Below are positions 9,514-18,274 of a stretch of 64,000 bases of DNA, in pieces. The stretch spans positions 1-64,000 of the forward strand of contig NZ_KB902564.1 in NCBI RefSeq assembly GCF_000379525.1, read 5' to 3'. The DNA is from Lamprocystis purpurea DSM 4197. Its GTDB lineage: Bacteria > Pseudomonadota > Gammaproteobacteria > Chromatiales > Chromatiaceae. Every line of letters starts with the position of its first letter. Within the stretch, counting starts at the first letter, position 1. A program made the translations under genes and the position numbers. Under the pieces are notes generated by a model. It had not been told where the DNA came from, made no database searches, and saw nothing but the letters and a program-made list of their open reading frames with translations.

Positions 9514-9995
9514 ACTTTTGAAGTGATTCTGAGGCGCGCTTCTAGAGCTTGAGGAAAAGCCGTCGAACCTGGGGCTTTTTCCGCTCAACTGCTGCTGTGA
9601 TCGATAACGTTGCGTTTAATATGTCCCTGACTCGCGGAGTCGGGCGCGGCGTTCTGTGTTGGTACGCGCCTGGCTTCGAACGATCACTGAGAAAATTTAT
9701 TGTAATCTTGTATAATTTAAGGTACATATTAACAATATGTGTAATAGCGGGGCAAGGCCAGTGATATCGAAACGTGCTCTGTGGATGTGTCGATCGTTGA
9801 CTCCAGCCGCGTCTGGCCGGTCAACGGTGACGCGATGGCGGGCGGTGAGTCCGATCGGGCACCGAATGCCGACCCAAACTCAAAGTGACGGGCTGAGGCC
9901 GGGCGCCTTGATCACGATTCCGGACATCGTAGATCCGGAATGATGATCAAGGCGTTACCGCGATTCACATCCGGTAAGCGCTCGACCCCCCTTCG
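9514..9995. other. Intergenic gap with an AT-rich island
   Basis: No gene is supported. Bases ~9690-9750 are strikingly AT-rich for this genome and contain TTGTAATCTTGTATAATTTA and an imperfect inverted repeat (TACATATT ... AATATGTGTA). Being 180-250 bases upstream of the -24/-12 promoter, the island could hold activator sites or be bent DNA; this is inference. A similar AT-rich motif occurs at 12130-12157. Confidence 0.4.
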
Positions 9996-11390
9996 CTATT
10001 TGAGCGAGGGTCGTTGTTTGGCAAGCGCCAGTTCCCCTTGCAAATCGGTCAGAATGCTTTGATAAGCGCTATTTTTAGCCTGATTCGTGTACTCGCTGGG
10101 ATCCGCCTGCAGGTCGTACAATTCCGCGGCCTTCGGCTTGCTCCAACCCCACTCAGTGTAACGGTAGAGACCATTCCTGATACTCCGGCCGCCGCCCGAC
10201 CGCCTCACCACGCTGTAGGCGGGACCGTTGTGGATCTCTGCTGCCGGATCGTTCAGCAACGGCACCAAGCTAACCCCTTCGTTCTCATTGGGAATCGGCA
10301 ATCCGCAGAGTTCAGCCAGTGTCGGATACAGGTCAAGCAGTTCCACGGGTGCGTCAGCCACCTCCGCCACGCTTTTTTCCGGAGCGACAATGATAAAAGG
10401 TACCCGCGTGGCTTCAGCGAAGAGTGTGTGCTTGGCAATCAATCCGCCATGCTCGCCGAAGTGTTGACCATGGTCGCTGGCAAAGACGACGACCGTGTCC
10501 TTCCAGAGGTCAAGGCGGGTCAGGGCGTCCAGGAGGACACCGACACCCGCGTCGACAAAAGAGTGCGATGCATAAGCGGCCAGAATGGCCTTGCGGCGTT
10601 CGGCGTTGGACCCTAGGGTCGCCCATTCCGAGTTGTAGGTCAGCGCGACAGACGGAATATCCGCCCGATCATTCGAGGGCTCACCCAATTCGCGGGGCAC
10701 CTTGATCTGCGCGGTCGAGTACATGTCGAAATATTTTATCGGAACGGTCCAGGGCGTATGTGGTTTGCGGAACCCCATGGCAATGAAGAACGGTTGAGCC
10801 TGGCCCTTGCGTTGCTCCAAGAGTTGGGCGGCGTAACGTGCGTTTCTCCCGTCCTGGGTGTGTTCGTCGAGTTGGGTGGTGGCTGACCACGACAGAAGCC
10901 CAATCCCGCCTTTCGCCACCGTGGTGTAAGGGGGAGGCGTCTTGGTCACCGGGCCGTTCTCGCGGTCCAAGTCCCAATGAAATTCCTGAACGAAGGTGTC
11001 GTGGGCGACTTTTCCCACGCGTGCCGTGTAATAACCCTGGTTATGGAAATACTCCGGAAGCATCACCCAGTCCGGCCCCAGGTAGGCGCGGGGATTGTCT
11101 GTGTTGTAGTAGACCTGTGATGACTCCGGATAGACCCCACTGAGCATGGACGTTCGCGAGGCATTGCAGACGGGGTAGTTGGCGTTGGCATTGTTGAAGC
11201 GCACACCGCGAGCGGCCAGCGCGTCGATGTTCGGTGATTTGACGACCGGGCTGCCGTAGCAGCCCAGTTCGTCGTTCATATCATCGGTGAGGATCAGCAG
11301 GACGTTTTTTGCGGGCGCTGCTTCCGTCGATGCGGCGAATGGTGCCAAAGCCACCAGTAAGCAGAGAATAAAATGGAATTGCTGTTTCAT
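9996..11390 (-). CDS. Secreted sulfatase (iduronate-2-sulfatase-like)
   Basis: A 464-residue type I sulfatase with signal peptide (ILCLLVALAPFAASTEA). It would hydrolyse sulfate esters in the periplasm or outside the cell. The N-terminal metal-binding strand is NVLLILTDDMNDELGCYG. The active-site motif is VCNASRTSMLSG, with the Cys that would be converted to formylglycine. The common CxPxR is CxAxR here, a tolerated but less usual variant. Downstream metal and substrate motifs are GKVAHD, GFRKPHTPW and VVFASDHGQHFGEH. Full length for the family. In a region with three sulfotransferases it could trim or recycle sulfated polysaccharide. No strong promoter was seen; a weak GG-N10-GC at 11491-11506 is not persuasive. 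Confidence 0.85.
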   Translation of the reverse strand: MKQQFHFILCLLVALAPFAASTEAAPAKNVLLILTDDMNDELGCYGSPVVKSPNIDALAARGVRFNNANANYPVCNASRTSMLSGVYPESSQVYYNTDNPRAYLGPDWVMLPEYFHNQGYYTARVGKVAHDTFVQEFHWDLDRENGPVTKTPPPYTTVAKGGIGLLSWSATTQLDEHTQDGRNARYAAQLLEQRKGQAQPFFIAMGFRKPHTPWTVPIKYFDMYSTAQIKVPRELGEPSNDRADIPSVALTYNSEWATLGSNAERRKAILAAYASHSFVDAGVGVLLDALTRLDLWKDTVVVFASDHGQHFGEHGGLIAKHTLFAEATRVPFIIVAPEKSVAEVADAPVELLDLYPTLAELCGLPIPNENEGVSLVPLLNDPAAEIHNGPAYSVVRRSGGGRSIRNGLYRYTEWGWSKPKAAELYDLQADPSEYTNQAKNSAYQSILTDLQGELALAKQRPSLK

Positions 11391-11514
11391 TGGTATCGAT
11401 CCACCAAGTTTAGATTGTCGAAGATTGTGACGCTTTTAAACAATGCAAGTTCCGGCCGATCTGCTTCTGAAAACGCACCGACGGGCGAGATGCATTGGAA
11501 CGCCCGATCAGGGC

Positions 11515-11880
11515 GGGGTGCGTGCTTGATCAACGGGCAAGATCACCAACCCGCTGACCGGGATCCGATTGTACCCGGCCAGGACCGGTGTGCCACTGGG
11601 CGTCCCCCATCTAAGCACGCCTGGCCGCCTTTGGATAGAGTGAAGTTCACGCCGTCTTGCGCGGCCCCAGTCACGTTGACGATGAAGCCGGGCGGCGGCA
11701 GCCGTTTTGTTGACTCGATGGAAACCCAGGACCTTCTGGTTAAGGCCGGGCGGGCTGCCCTGGATCGCTGCCCGCCGCCCGCCCCCGATCGCCCTTAGAT
11801 GCAAGTTCTTGGTGTTGCAGTCGTACCAGTTCACGCGCGGGCCTCTCGACTCCGGGAGTACGATTGCCGCTCCGGTGGCC
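11515..11880 (-). pseudogene. Frameshifted relic of the four-Cys domain
   Basis: In minus-strand frames this stretch reads WYDCNTKNLHLRAIGGG, then in another frame SIESTKRLPPPGFIVNVTG and AAQDGVNFTLSKGGQAC, then back in the first frame SGTPVLAGYNRIPVSG. These match consecutive parts of the four-Cys domain ending the large secreted proteins (WNDC..., SIESSDRLPPDFVFNVTG, ACFSVTAP, VLAGSNRIP). At least two frameshifts and no upstream body show it is a dead gene end, probably from a lost further paralogue. Confidence 0.7.
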
Positions 11881-12625
11881 TGTGTATCTTGGTGATCCAA
11901 AGGGCTGGCAGTCCAACAAATGGGTCTACTTGTTCCGATGCTCGGCATCAATTTTCGCGAAGGTCGATCAGGCCACGGCAGCCAACCAAAAGTGCAGCAC
12001 TAAATGGGCCAATGTGACGCCTGGCGATCCCAAGCAAGACGGCAAGCTGCCTCTCGCGGACACCATAAGATGTCTTGGGTGCGGTGGTCGGGTGCCTGAA
12101 GGTTCTGAAGAACAGACAAAATAGAATCTTTTGTAATTCTGTATCAATAATTTAACGAATCGCATGGGTTAGACGACACATGCGCAACATGGCGAACATC
12201 GGGGCACGATACCGGACCCGACTTGTATTGACGATCTTTATGGAAATGCTTGACTCCGGAGAGTCCCTGTGAGCGTTACGAACGCTGTGCGATTGAGTCG
12301 GCAGGGGTGGCGCAAGCGGCTGATTCTAGGTTAACATCTTGCGCCGTCCGACTGGATGGCACCATCCTGACGGAGGCGCTCGCTTGTAAGGCGATGAGTT
12401 CCTGAGGATACACTTCGAAGCGAGTGACTTCGCAGGGTATCTCCGACGTTCGGGGGAGCGGAAGAGGCGGCAGGATTGGCGGCCTACTCAGGTGCTACTC
12501 TCCCCCATCACAGTGGGGGACAGCCTTCTTGACTGGCCGCGCCCGCTGACTCCGACGCAAGTGCTGCGGCGCTGCTGCTTGCCGCAAACGACAGTCCTTC
12601 CTGCCTACGATAATCGGTGACTTAA
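11881..12625. other. Long non-coding gap
   Basis: About 740 bases without a convincing gene. An open plus frame near 11864-12124 encodes a Cys/Trp-containing peptide (KGWQSNKWVYLF, CLGCGG) with no family I recognise; it begins inside the relic, so I do not call it. Bases 12125-12160 are AT-rich with TTGTAATTCTGTATC, similar to the island near 9700. No -24/-12 match was found upstream of the next gene. Confidence 0.4.
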
Positions 12626-13537
12626 ATGCCAGAGATTGAATCCTTGCCGATCGTATTTTTGATCGGTGCCGGTAGATCGGGGACCACGTTACTCTATAAG
12701 ACGCTTTCGCTCCATCAGAACGTTGCTTATTTGAGCAATTATCACAATAAGTATCCCCACACGATACTGGCGTCTGGTATTGAGCGGGTCTTTCGGCGAT
12801 ACCCCGGCATCAAACTCAAGTCATGGTTCAAAGACGACGGGAGTGCGTATTTTAATCGGGCGCGCGAGTTGTATATCAAGGCAATACCCCAGCCGGCTGA
12901 ATGTGAGTCGGTCTATCAGCGTTGCGGCGTGCCGATTACACCGGCGGATCGTCAGGACGTGAGTGCGCAGTCACGGGAGTGCTTGCGGCGGACGTTCAGG
13001 GAGATCTTTCGTTATACCGGCGGCGCGGTGTTGCTTTCCAAGCGCACCGCGAACAATCGCAGGATCGGCTTTCTTCAATCGATTTTTCCAGAGGCGAAGT
13101 TCGTGCACCTGGTGCGGGACGGCCGCGGTGTTGCGTACTCATTGCTGCGTGTGAATTGGTGGGCTGACCACATTCTTTTCTGGTCCGGCATGACACCTTC
13201 GCAGATGCTTGCGCAGGGTGAGGATGCAATCGACTTGGCCGCTCGAAATTGGGTCGAGGAGATGAAATATATCGAGCAGGGCCTGGCCGGGGTCGCTGCG
13301 ACTAAGGTCTGCGAATTACGCTACGAGGATTTCCTGGCCCACCCCCACGCGCAACTCGATAGCCTACTGCGGTTTATGGGGGTCGAGCCGTCTACAGATA
13401 CGCACTATCGGGCATCCGTTGACGCGCTGATGTTAAAGCCGGAGAAAGTGAAGTGGATGACCGCATGGACGGACGAGCAGAAAGCGAGGGTGCTTTCGAT
13501 ACAGAAGGATACACTCGCGCGGACGGGGTATCTTTGA
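12626..13537 (+). CDS. Sulfotransferase family protein
   Basis: A 303-residue predicted PAPS-dependent sulfotransferase, second of three. The 5'-phosphosulfate-binding loop is at residues ~9-25 (FLIGAGRSGTTLLYKTLS) and the 3'-phosphate motif is KFVHLVRDGRGVAYSLL. Later CELRYEDFLAHPHAQLDSLL is the usual family segment. It is a single gene with a long untranslated upstream gap and a converging gene downstream. It is closer in motif style (RSGTT, LVRDGR) to the third sulfotransferase than to the first (RSATT, MRNPIA), so acceptors probably differ. Acceptor unknown; polysaccharide sulfation inferred from context. Confidence 0.85.
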   Translation: MPEIESLPIVFLIGAGRSGTTLLYKTLSLHQNVAYLSNYHNKYPHTILASGIERVFRRYPGIKLKSWFKDDGSAYFNRARELYIKAIPQPAECESVYQRCGVPITPADRQDVSAQSRECLRRTFREIFRYTGGAVLLSKRTANNRRIGFLQSIFPEAKFVHLVRDGRGVAYSLLRVNWWADHILFWSGMTPSQMLAQGEDAIDLAARNWVEEMKYIEQGLAGVAATKVCELRYEDFLAHPHAQLDSLLRFMGVEPSTDTHYRASVDALMLKPEKVKWMTAWTDEQKARVLSIQKDTLARTGYL

Positions 13538-13710
13538 TGCGGGGCGGGGCGGCGCGTTGCGCTGCCGGCCAGGTGCAGACAGCGAAGCTATTCAGGTCTT
13601 TTCTAACGGACTTGACTAAACCGCGCCGATCGCGGTATGCGATGTCTTTGGGTTGGCTGGCCCCGGCAGACTCGACGATTGATGGAGTTGGCGCGGTTTA
13701 ACTCAGGCGA

Positions 13711-13860
13711 TTTCCGTCAAATCCTGCACCATCCCGCTCGTTTTTCGCCCGCTTTCGCGTCGCGCCGACAGTTGCACAGCTCGGCTATGCTCCGGTCGGC
13801 GCTCCTTGAAGGCAGACAATAATCCTTCACGAACTGGTGCAGGGTTTTTCGGCAATGGCC
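13711..13860. repeat. Short element bounded by imperfect ~25-bp inverted repeats
   Basis: AAATCCTGCACCA (13719-13731) and TGGTGCAGGGTTT (13835-13847) are inverted copies with one mismatch. The match extends imperfectly outward on both sides, with about five differences over 25 bp. The ~145-base unit ends exactly at the stop of the converging gene. It looks like a small non-autonomous or REP-type element; no ORF lies within it. Confidence 0.4.
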
Positions 13861-16431
13861 TTATGGCCGAATCAACACCGAGGCATCATAGGGCGGCAAG
13901 GTGATCCGCGTGACGCTGGAGCCGTCGTTCACCGCATCCTGCCCGGTCCCGCGGATGCGCCGGAAGGTGCCGCCCAGATCCACGGTGCGGCTTGTCGGCG
14001 TGGCATTGACGACTACAATCGCGTTGTCGAAGTCGCGCCGGAAGATATCGGCGTTCCCCTGGAACAAGTAGACCGAGTCAATCCAGACGTTGCTGCTTTC
14101 TTTGCCGACATTGAACTTCAGTTGGAAATTGCCGGTGCGCGATGCGGTGAAGGTCATCACCTGCCGACTCCATTTCGCCGGGACATAGTACTGCTGGGTG
14201 ACGTCGCCCATGGCCACCTGGATGGCGCGTATCTCGTCCGTTTTCACGGCGAAGGCCAGGGTGTATTCAACGCCGCCCGTGAGTTGGATCGTTGGCCCGT
14301 TGGCGGATGCCTCGTATAAGGTGCTTGCGTAACTCTGGTGCTTACCGATTGCCAGGGCGCCAGTGCCTTCGAGCCGGTTAGCCGGCGCGGTGTCTATCCC
14401 GACCGACACGTTGTTGCCCCGCCAGTCACCCAGGCCGGAGTCGAAAGTTCCGTTCGGCATCAGGTTCCGTGCGGCAGCGAAGGTGGCTTCGTCATAGATG
14501 CGATAGCGTGGCCCGAGGGGAAATCCCATCCAGCCGGCGTGGCGCCGGATCAGCGCCTCGTTGTTTGGAGTGGAGTCGATCGCCCGGCCGAAGGTTGACG
14601 AGCCGGGTACTACGTCTACGGCATATTCGTCCCACCAGGGATCGGGCGTCGCCGTATTGTTTTCCTGGCCGTAATAGCCGTCCTCCAGCAATGTCAGCCC
14701 GAAGCTGAAGCGAAACGGCGCATTGCTGGTGCCCGGCGTCTTGTTGAACTGATAGACGAGGGTCGATACCCGGTTAATGATCTCCGTGTAACGGGGGCCG
14801 ACGCTGCCGTGGTGCATCTGTGCGCTGTAGATCGACATCCGGCCATTGATTTCCCGATAATCCGGCGAGGCGCTCCCGATGTTGCGCTGCGGCCATCCCT
14901 CAAAATCGCTTCCGTTCAATGAGGTGTAGCCGCGGGACTCAATGACGCCCCCGACGATCACCGCGTTCGGGAGTCGTTCCCGTAAGCTGGTGTAGAAGTC
15001 GTCGAGTCCCTGACCCCAGTAATTCTCGCCGGTTGGGGAGAGACCATCATCCTGAACCAGGTCGTTATTGACATCCGGCTTCTTGTTATGGCCGGAGTCC
15101 TGGATGAAATGAAAGTCCGTGTCGAACAAGATGCCGTCGATCTTGGCGTTCGTCGCCCGGCCTTGTGCATCCTTTTGGTAGTTATTGGCCAGCCACTCGG
15201 CCATGATCACGTTCAATTGCCGTCCACTGGAGTCCCGCGGACAGGTCGTGCTGTGATTGTAGACCCAGATCTCGGCCTCGAGAGCGTCGCCGTTGCCGAT
15301 CACATGCTCGGCCACGATCGCGCCGGCCGGATGGGCCCGGGCAGTCGACTTCATCCCGCGATTGCTCAGGGTCAGGGTGTTGGTTGTGGTATTCACGGCG
15401 GTGACTTTGGCATGTTCCGCGTTCTCGAAGGACCCGGCTCTACCGTCGTAGATGACGACATAGCGACCGGCGTTGAAACGGGTCGCGTCGGTCACCTGCA
15501 CGCTTGTCGTGTTAGCGGCAATGGCGCTGCGCAAGGTCGCGCCCGGTGCGTAAAGCCAGTGCCCCGCATAGACATTGCACCCGCTGGTGGCTGGTCCGGT
15601 GCCGGCGAAGGGCATGCCGCTGCCCGGTGAGCAGGAGTCCCGTTCGGCCCAGCCTTGATAGCCAAACGGCGAATGCACACGCAAACCTCTGGTGTCTGGG
15701 TTGACGGCTTGGACTGATGCAAGCCAGGCAAAGCGGTGCGACTTAAGCGGAATCGTGTCGTACTTGGAGAACTGCTCAGCGGAGCCGCTGACGCGGAGAG
15801 GGCCGGTCGTGATCCGCGGGAATGGTCGGTCACCCAGGTCTGAGTCCGCGTTCCGTTCGACGCTGTCGGTGGTATCCGCATCGTTGAGGTAGGCGTAGCC
15901 GCTCGGGACCGGGGGAGGGGCGCTGCCGCAGGCGCCGAGTGTGGTGATGTCGACAGGAGTCTGCAATGTGGTGCGGTTCGGACCGGCGATCACGGCTCCA
16001 CCCGCGGTCAGGCAGCCGGTGGCACCTGAAGCCAGCGAGAAGTCGACTCCGTCCTCCCAATTTTGAGAGACGTTCAGCGTGTAGCCGACCTGACCCGGCA
16101 CGGAGGTAGTTACCAGGTCGTTGTCTTCCAGCGAGACGCCGGCAGTCGCCGCGAGCGGCCGTGAGGAGGCGATGCTTCCGGTGTATCGGATCGCTGAGGA
16201 ACTGTTCCCGGCGGTGACTCGCAGTCGCCAGGCTCCTGTCTGGCAATCCCGCCAAAGGAATGTGCCACGCTCGGTGGCGGGGTTGTATGCGGGGGTGCCG
16301 CAGGCCAAGGTCGCCGCCTCCACCTGGCCGATGAGCAGACTCTGACCAATAAGAAGCGACCCAATGCCGAAGGCTGATTGCAGCCTGCGTCGGTGACTTT
16401 TCTTGTGAACGAGTGCAGTCTCGATAAGCAT
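13861..16431 (-). CDS. Secreted putative glycoside hydrolase (GHL15-like) with N-terminal four-Cys domain
   Basis: An 856-residue exported protein. After a signal peptide (FGIGSLLIGQSLLIGQVEA) comes one four-Cys domain (~residues 44-167: CGTPAYN, WRDC, GCLTAGG, LGACG). Residues ~175-610 resemble the hypothetical glycosyl hydrolase family 15 (GHL15) barrel. Acidic candidates include KIDGILFDTDFHFIQD, DDFYTSLRERLPNAVIVGG, SDFEGWPQRN and DPWWDEYAVD. A family-4/9-like carbohydrate-binding sandwich (~640-760; PNGTFDSGLGDWRG) and a terminal beta domain follow. Probably cleaves or remodels the local polysaccharide. The last 107 residues are nearly duplicated at positions 1-324 on the opposite strand. 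Hydrolase assignment is moderate; the architecture is seen directly. Confidence 0.68.
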   Translation of the reverse strand: MLIETALVHKKSHRRRLQSAFGIGSLLIGQSLLIGQVEAATLACGTPAYNPATERGTFLWRDCQTGAWRLRVTAGNSSSAIRYTGSIASSRPLAATAGVSLEDNDLVTTSVPGQVGYTLNVSQNWEDGVDFSLASGATGCLTAGGAVIAGPNRTTLQTPVDITTLGACGSAPPPVPSGYAYLNDADTTDSVERNADSDLGDRPFPRITTGPLRVSGSAEQFSKYDTIPLKSHRFAWLASVQAVNPDTRGLRVHSPFGYQGWAERDSCSPGSGMPFAGTGPATSGCNVYAGHWLYAPGATLRSAIAANTTSVQVTDATRFNAGRYVVIYDGRAGSFENAEHAKVTAVNTTTNTLTLSNRGMKSTARAHPAGAIVAEHVIGNGDALEAEIWVYNHSTTCPRDSSGRQLNVIMAEWLANNYQKDAQGRATNAKIDGILFDTDFHFIQDSGHNKKPDVNNDLVQDDGLSPTGENYWGQGLDDFYTSLRERLPNAVIVGGVIESRGYTSLNGSDFEGWPQRNIGSASPDYREINGRMSIYSAQMHHGSVGPRYTEIINRVSTLVYQFNKTPGTSNAPFRFSFGLTLLEDGYYGQENNTATPDPWWDEYAVDVVPGSSTFGRAIDSTPNNEALIRRHAGWMGFPLGPRYRIYDEATFAAARNLMPNGTFDSGLGDWRGNNVSVGIDTAPANRLEGTGALAIGKHQSYASTLYEASANGPTIQLTGGVEYTLAFAVKTDEIRAIQVAMGDVTQQYYVPAKWSRQVMTFTASRTGNFQLKFNVGKESSNVWIDSVYLFQGNADIFRRDFDNAIVVVNATPTSRTVDLGGTFRRIRGTGQDAVNDGSSVTRITLPPYDASVLIRP

Positions 16432-16721
16432 GTTCGAAATACCCGGATTCGTGCGCAGTTAACGCGACGGAAAACCAATACTGGCAGCACGTCCTGGTGA
16501 CGGCCAAATACTTGCTTTTCGCCGATCGCCCCACGCGACACGACCTTGAGTCTTGTCTGCACCGGGTGACCGGCGAGGAGGGTTGATATCCCTCGCGCTC
16601 GAATCCTAACCTGATTTTCTGCTGAGCGGTAGGCTTTCGCCGACGAACGGTACTTCCATTCTGTTGCGAAATCGCCTAAACACGTTGACTGCTCAGGTAT
16701 ATTTGTTTCTTCAGCCGTCAA

Positions 16722-18218
16722 TTACTTTTTCTTATCCACAGATCGTCCGCGCACCAGGGCCGCGACGATCTCTTTTTCCCGGTCGAGCAGCGGTGGTTTC
16801 ACCAGCAACAGCAGGCCATAGGTCGCTGTGATGACCAGGGTCGTCAAGATGACGGACATTGTGGTGTCCCACACCCACCAGCCCGCTACGCCCGCGGTTG
16901 CCCCGTGTACCACGATCCAAGCGAAGAGCTTGAGGTTTACATCGTATCCATAGCCTTCCCGCCGGAGGCGCACGATCACGATCGTGTTGGCAACGACCGT
17001 TCCGAGGAAGTTGGCAATCACCAGACTCCAGACCCCGAGGATGGGTAGCAGTGGGAGCGCGATCAGTAGCGAGGCCGACTGGATAACATTAGTCCAGAAG
17101 AAAATTGGATTTTTTTCCAGGGCCTGCACCATCAGTTCGACGAGATTGCGCGTGCCTTCGGAGATCAGCACGATCAGGAATCCCATCAGGAGATAAGCGG
17201 CGTTGCCGTATTTACCGTCCGTTATCCAGTCCATGAGCGTCGGACCTTCCACGGCTAAAATGACAATCGGCAGGGTCAGCAAGGTCAGGTTGATGCGATA
17301 AACAAACTCGGAGATTGCCGCGACCGCCCGGAAATCCCCCTCGGCGGCGAACCGCGCCATGGCGAGTGGCCGAACCATGCTCATCAGCATGCGGGTCGGG
17401 AGAAACCTGCGGACCAAATTCAGCAGATTGTCGGCAACACCAAGCACAGCGACATCCGCCGTAGGCAGGAAGTGTGCGGCGACCAGCCGATTCGGCGCAC
17501 TCCCGTAGAACAACGCGCTCTGACTGAGCAAGAACCCCCAGGCACCGTATCTGATGGCACGCCTACGATTGGCGCGCCACCACCCCGGATCGCCGACGCC
17601 CCGTTGTTTGTCACCCCGCCATTTGCGTAGCCATCCGATCAGCAGGACTGTTAAGGATGTGGCCTCGCCGGCGGTTTCAGCAACGACCACGAGCGGCAGA
17701 TGCAAGACTCCGAATACCGCAAAACCCACCAACAGCAGAGCCGTCACTGCACCGCCCAGCGCCAGACTGTATTGGCTTTCTTTCTGCCATAAGAACGACT
17801 CCAGGCATTGCGAAAGCCACAATGCGCTGAGCCGCAGGTAGCCGACGAGAAGATACCAGGGAAAAAGCCATATCCAGTCTTCGAAATTGAATGTCCGGGC
17901 AATGGTTGGAGCAAAAGGTATCAACGCGGCAAATAGCAGGGAGACGATCAATGTACGGACCAGCATGCCGCCGAACAGCAAGCGATAAGCGGCAAGGTTG
18001 TTGCCGGTGGCCCGCAGTTCCGGCAAATACCGGAACAAAACCTTTTGAATACCAATCGCGGTGATGACACCGACCGTGACAATCACTGCCTGAAAGGAAA
18101 CGTAGGCCGCGTATTCATCCAGGGGCAGTATGCGCGCCAAGATAAAAAAAATGGTCAGGGATGATACGATGCGAAAGGTCTTCCCTAAGGCGAAATGGGC
18201 CAGACTGCGGCGGATCAT
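16722..18218 (-). CDS. Polysaccharide flippase, Wzx/MOP type
   Basis: A 498-residue inner-membrane protein with about 12-14 hydrophobic segments and the typical flippase opening (ALGKTFRIVSSLTIFFILARILPLDEY), followed by LFRYLPELRATGN. It would move lipid-linked saccharide units across the inner membrane. The frame is open upstream. I chose ATG at 18218 because the membrane domain starts immediately; a GTG at 18254 with AAAGAGACG ahead is an alternative. It lies 56 bases after the stop of the polymerase-like gene on the same strand, so one operon is likely. The C-terminus is basic (RGRSVDKKK). Confidence 0.8.
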   Translation of the reverse strand: MIRRSLAHFALGKTFRIVSSLTIFFILARILPLDEYAAYVSFQAVIVTVGVITAIGIQKVLFRYLPELRATGNNLAAYRLLFGGMLVRTLIVSLLFAALIPFAPTIARTFNFEDWIWLFPWYLLVGYLRLSALWLSQCLESFLWQKESQYSLALGGAVTALLLVGFAVFGVLHLPLVVVAETAGEATSLTVLLIGWLRKWRGDKQRGVGDPGWWRANRRRAIRYGAWGFLLSQSALFYGSAPNRLVAAHFLPTADVAVLGVADNLLNLVRRFLPTRMLMSMVRPLAMARFAAEGDFRAVAAISEFVYRINLTLLTLPIVILAVEGPTLMDWITDGKYGNAAYLLMGFLIVLISEGTRNLVELMVQALEKNPIFFWTNVIQSASLLIALPLLPILGVWSLVIANFLGTVVANTIVIVRLRREGYGYDVNLKLFAWIVVHGATAGVAGWWVWDTTMSVILTTLVITATYGLLLLVKPPLLDREKEIVAALVRGRSVDKKK

Positions 18219-18274
18219 GCTCCAGCCGTAATGTTTGCGATAATCTGAGTGCACGGTTTGGCGTCTCTTTCGCG

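Noticed and set aside
11491-11506. GG-N10-GC spacing upstream of the sulfatase gene
   Set aside because: Flanking bases do not match the -24 block; kept only as a remark.
11864-12124. 86-codon plus frame with two Cys-rich parts
   Set aside because: Starts within the four-Cys relic, has no ribosome-binding site, and matches no family I know; left as unassigned sequence.
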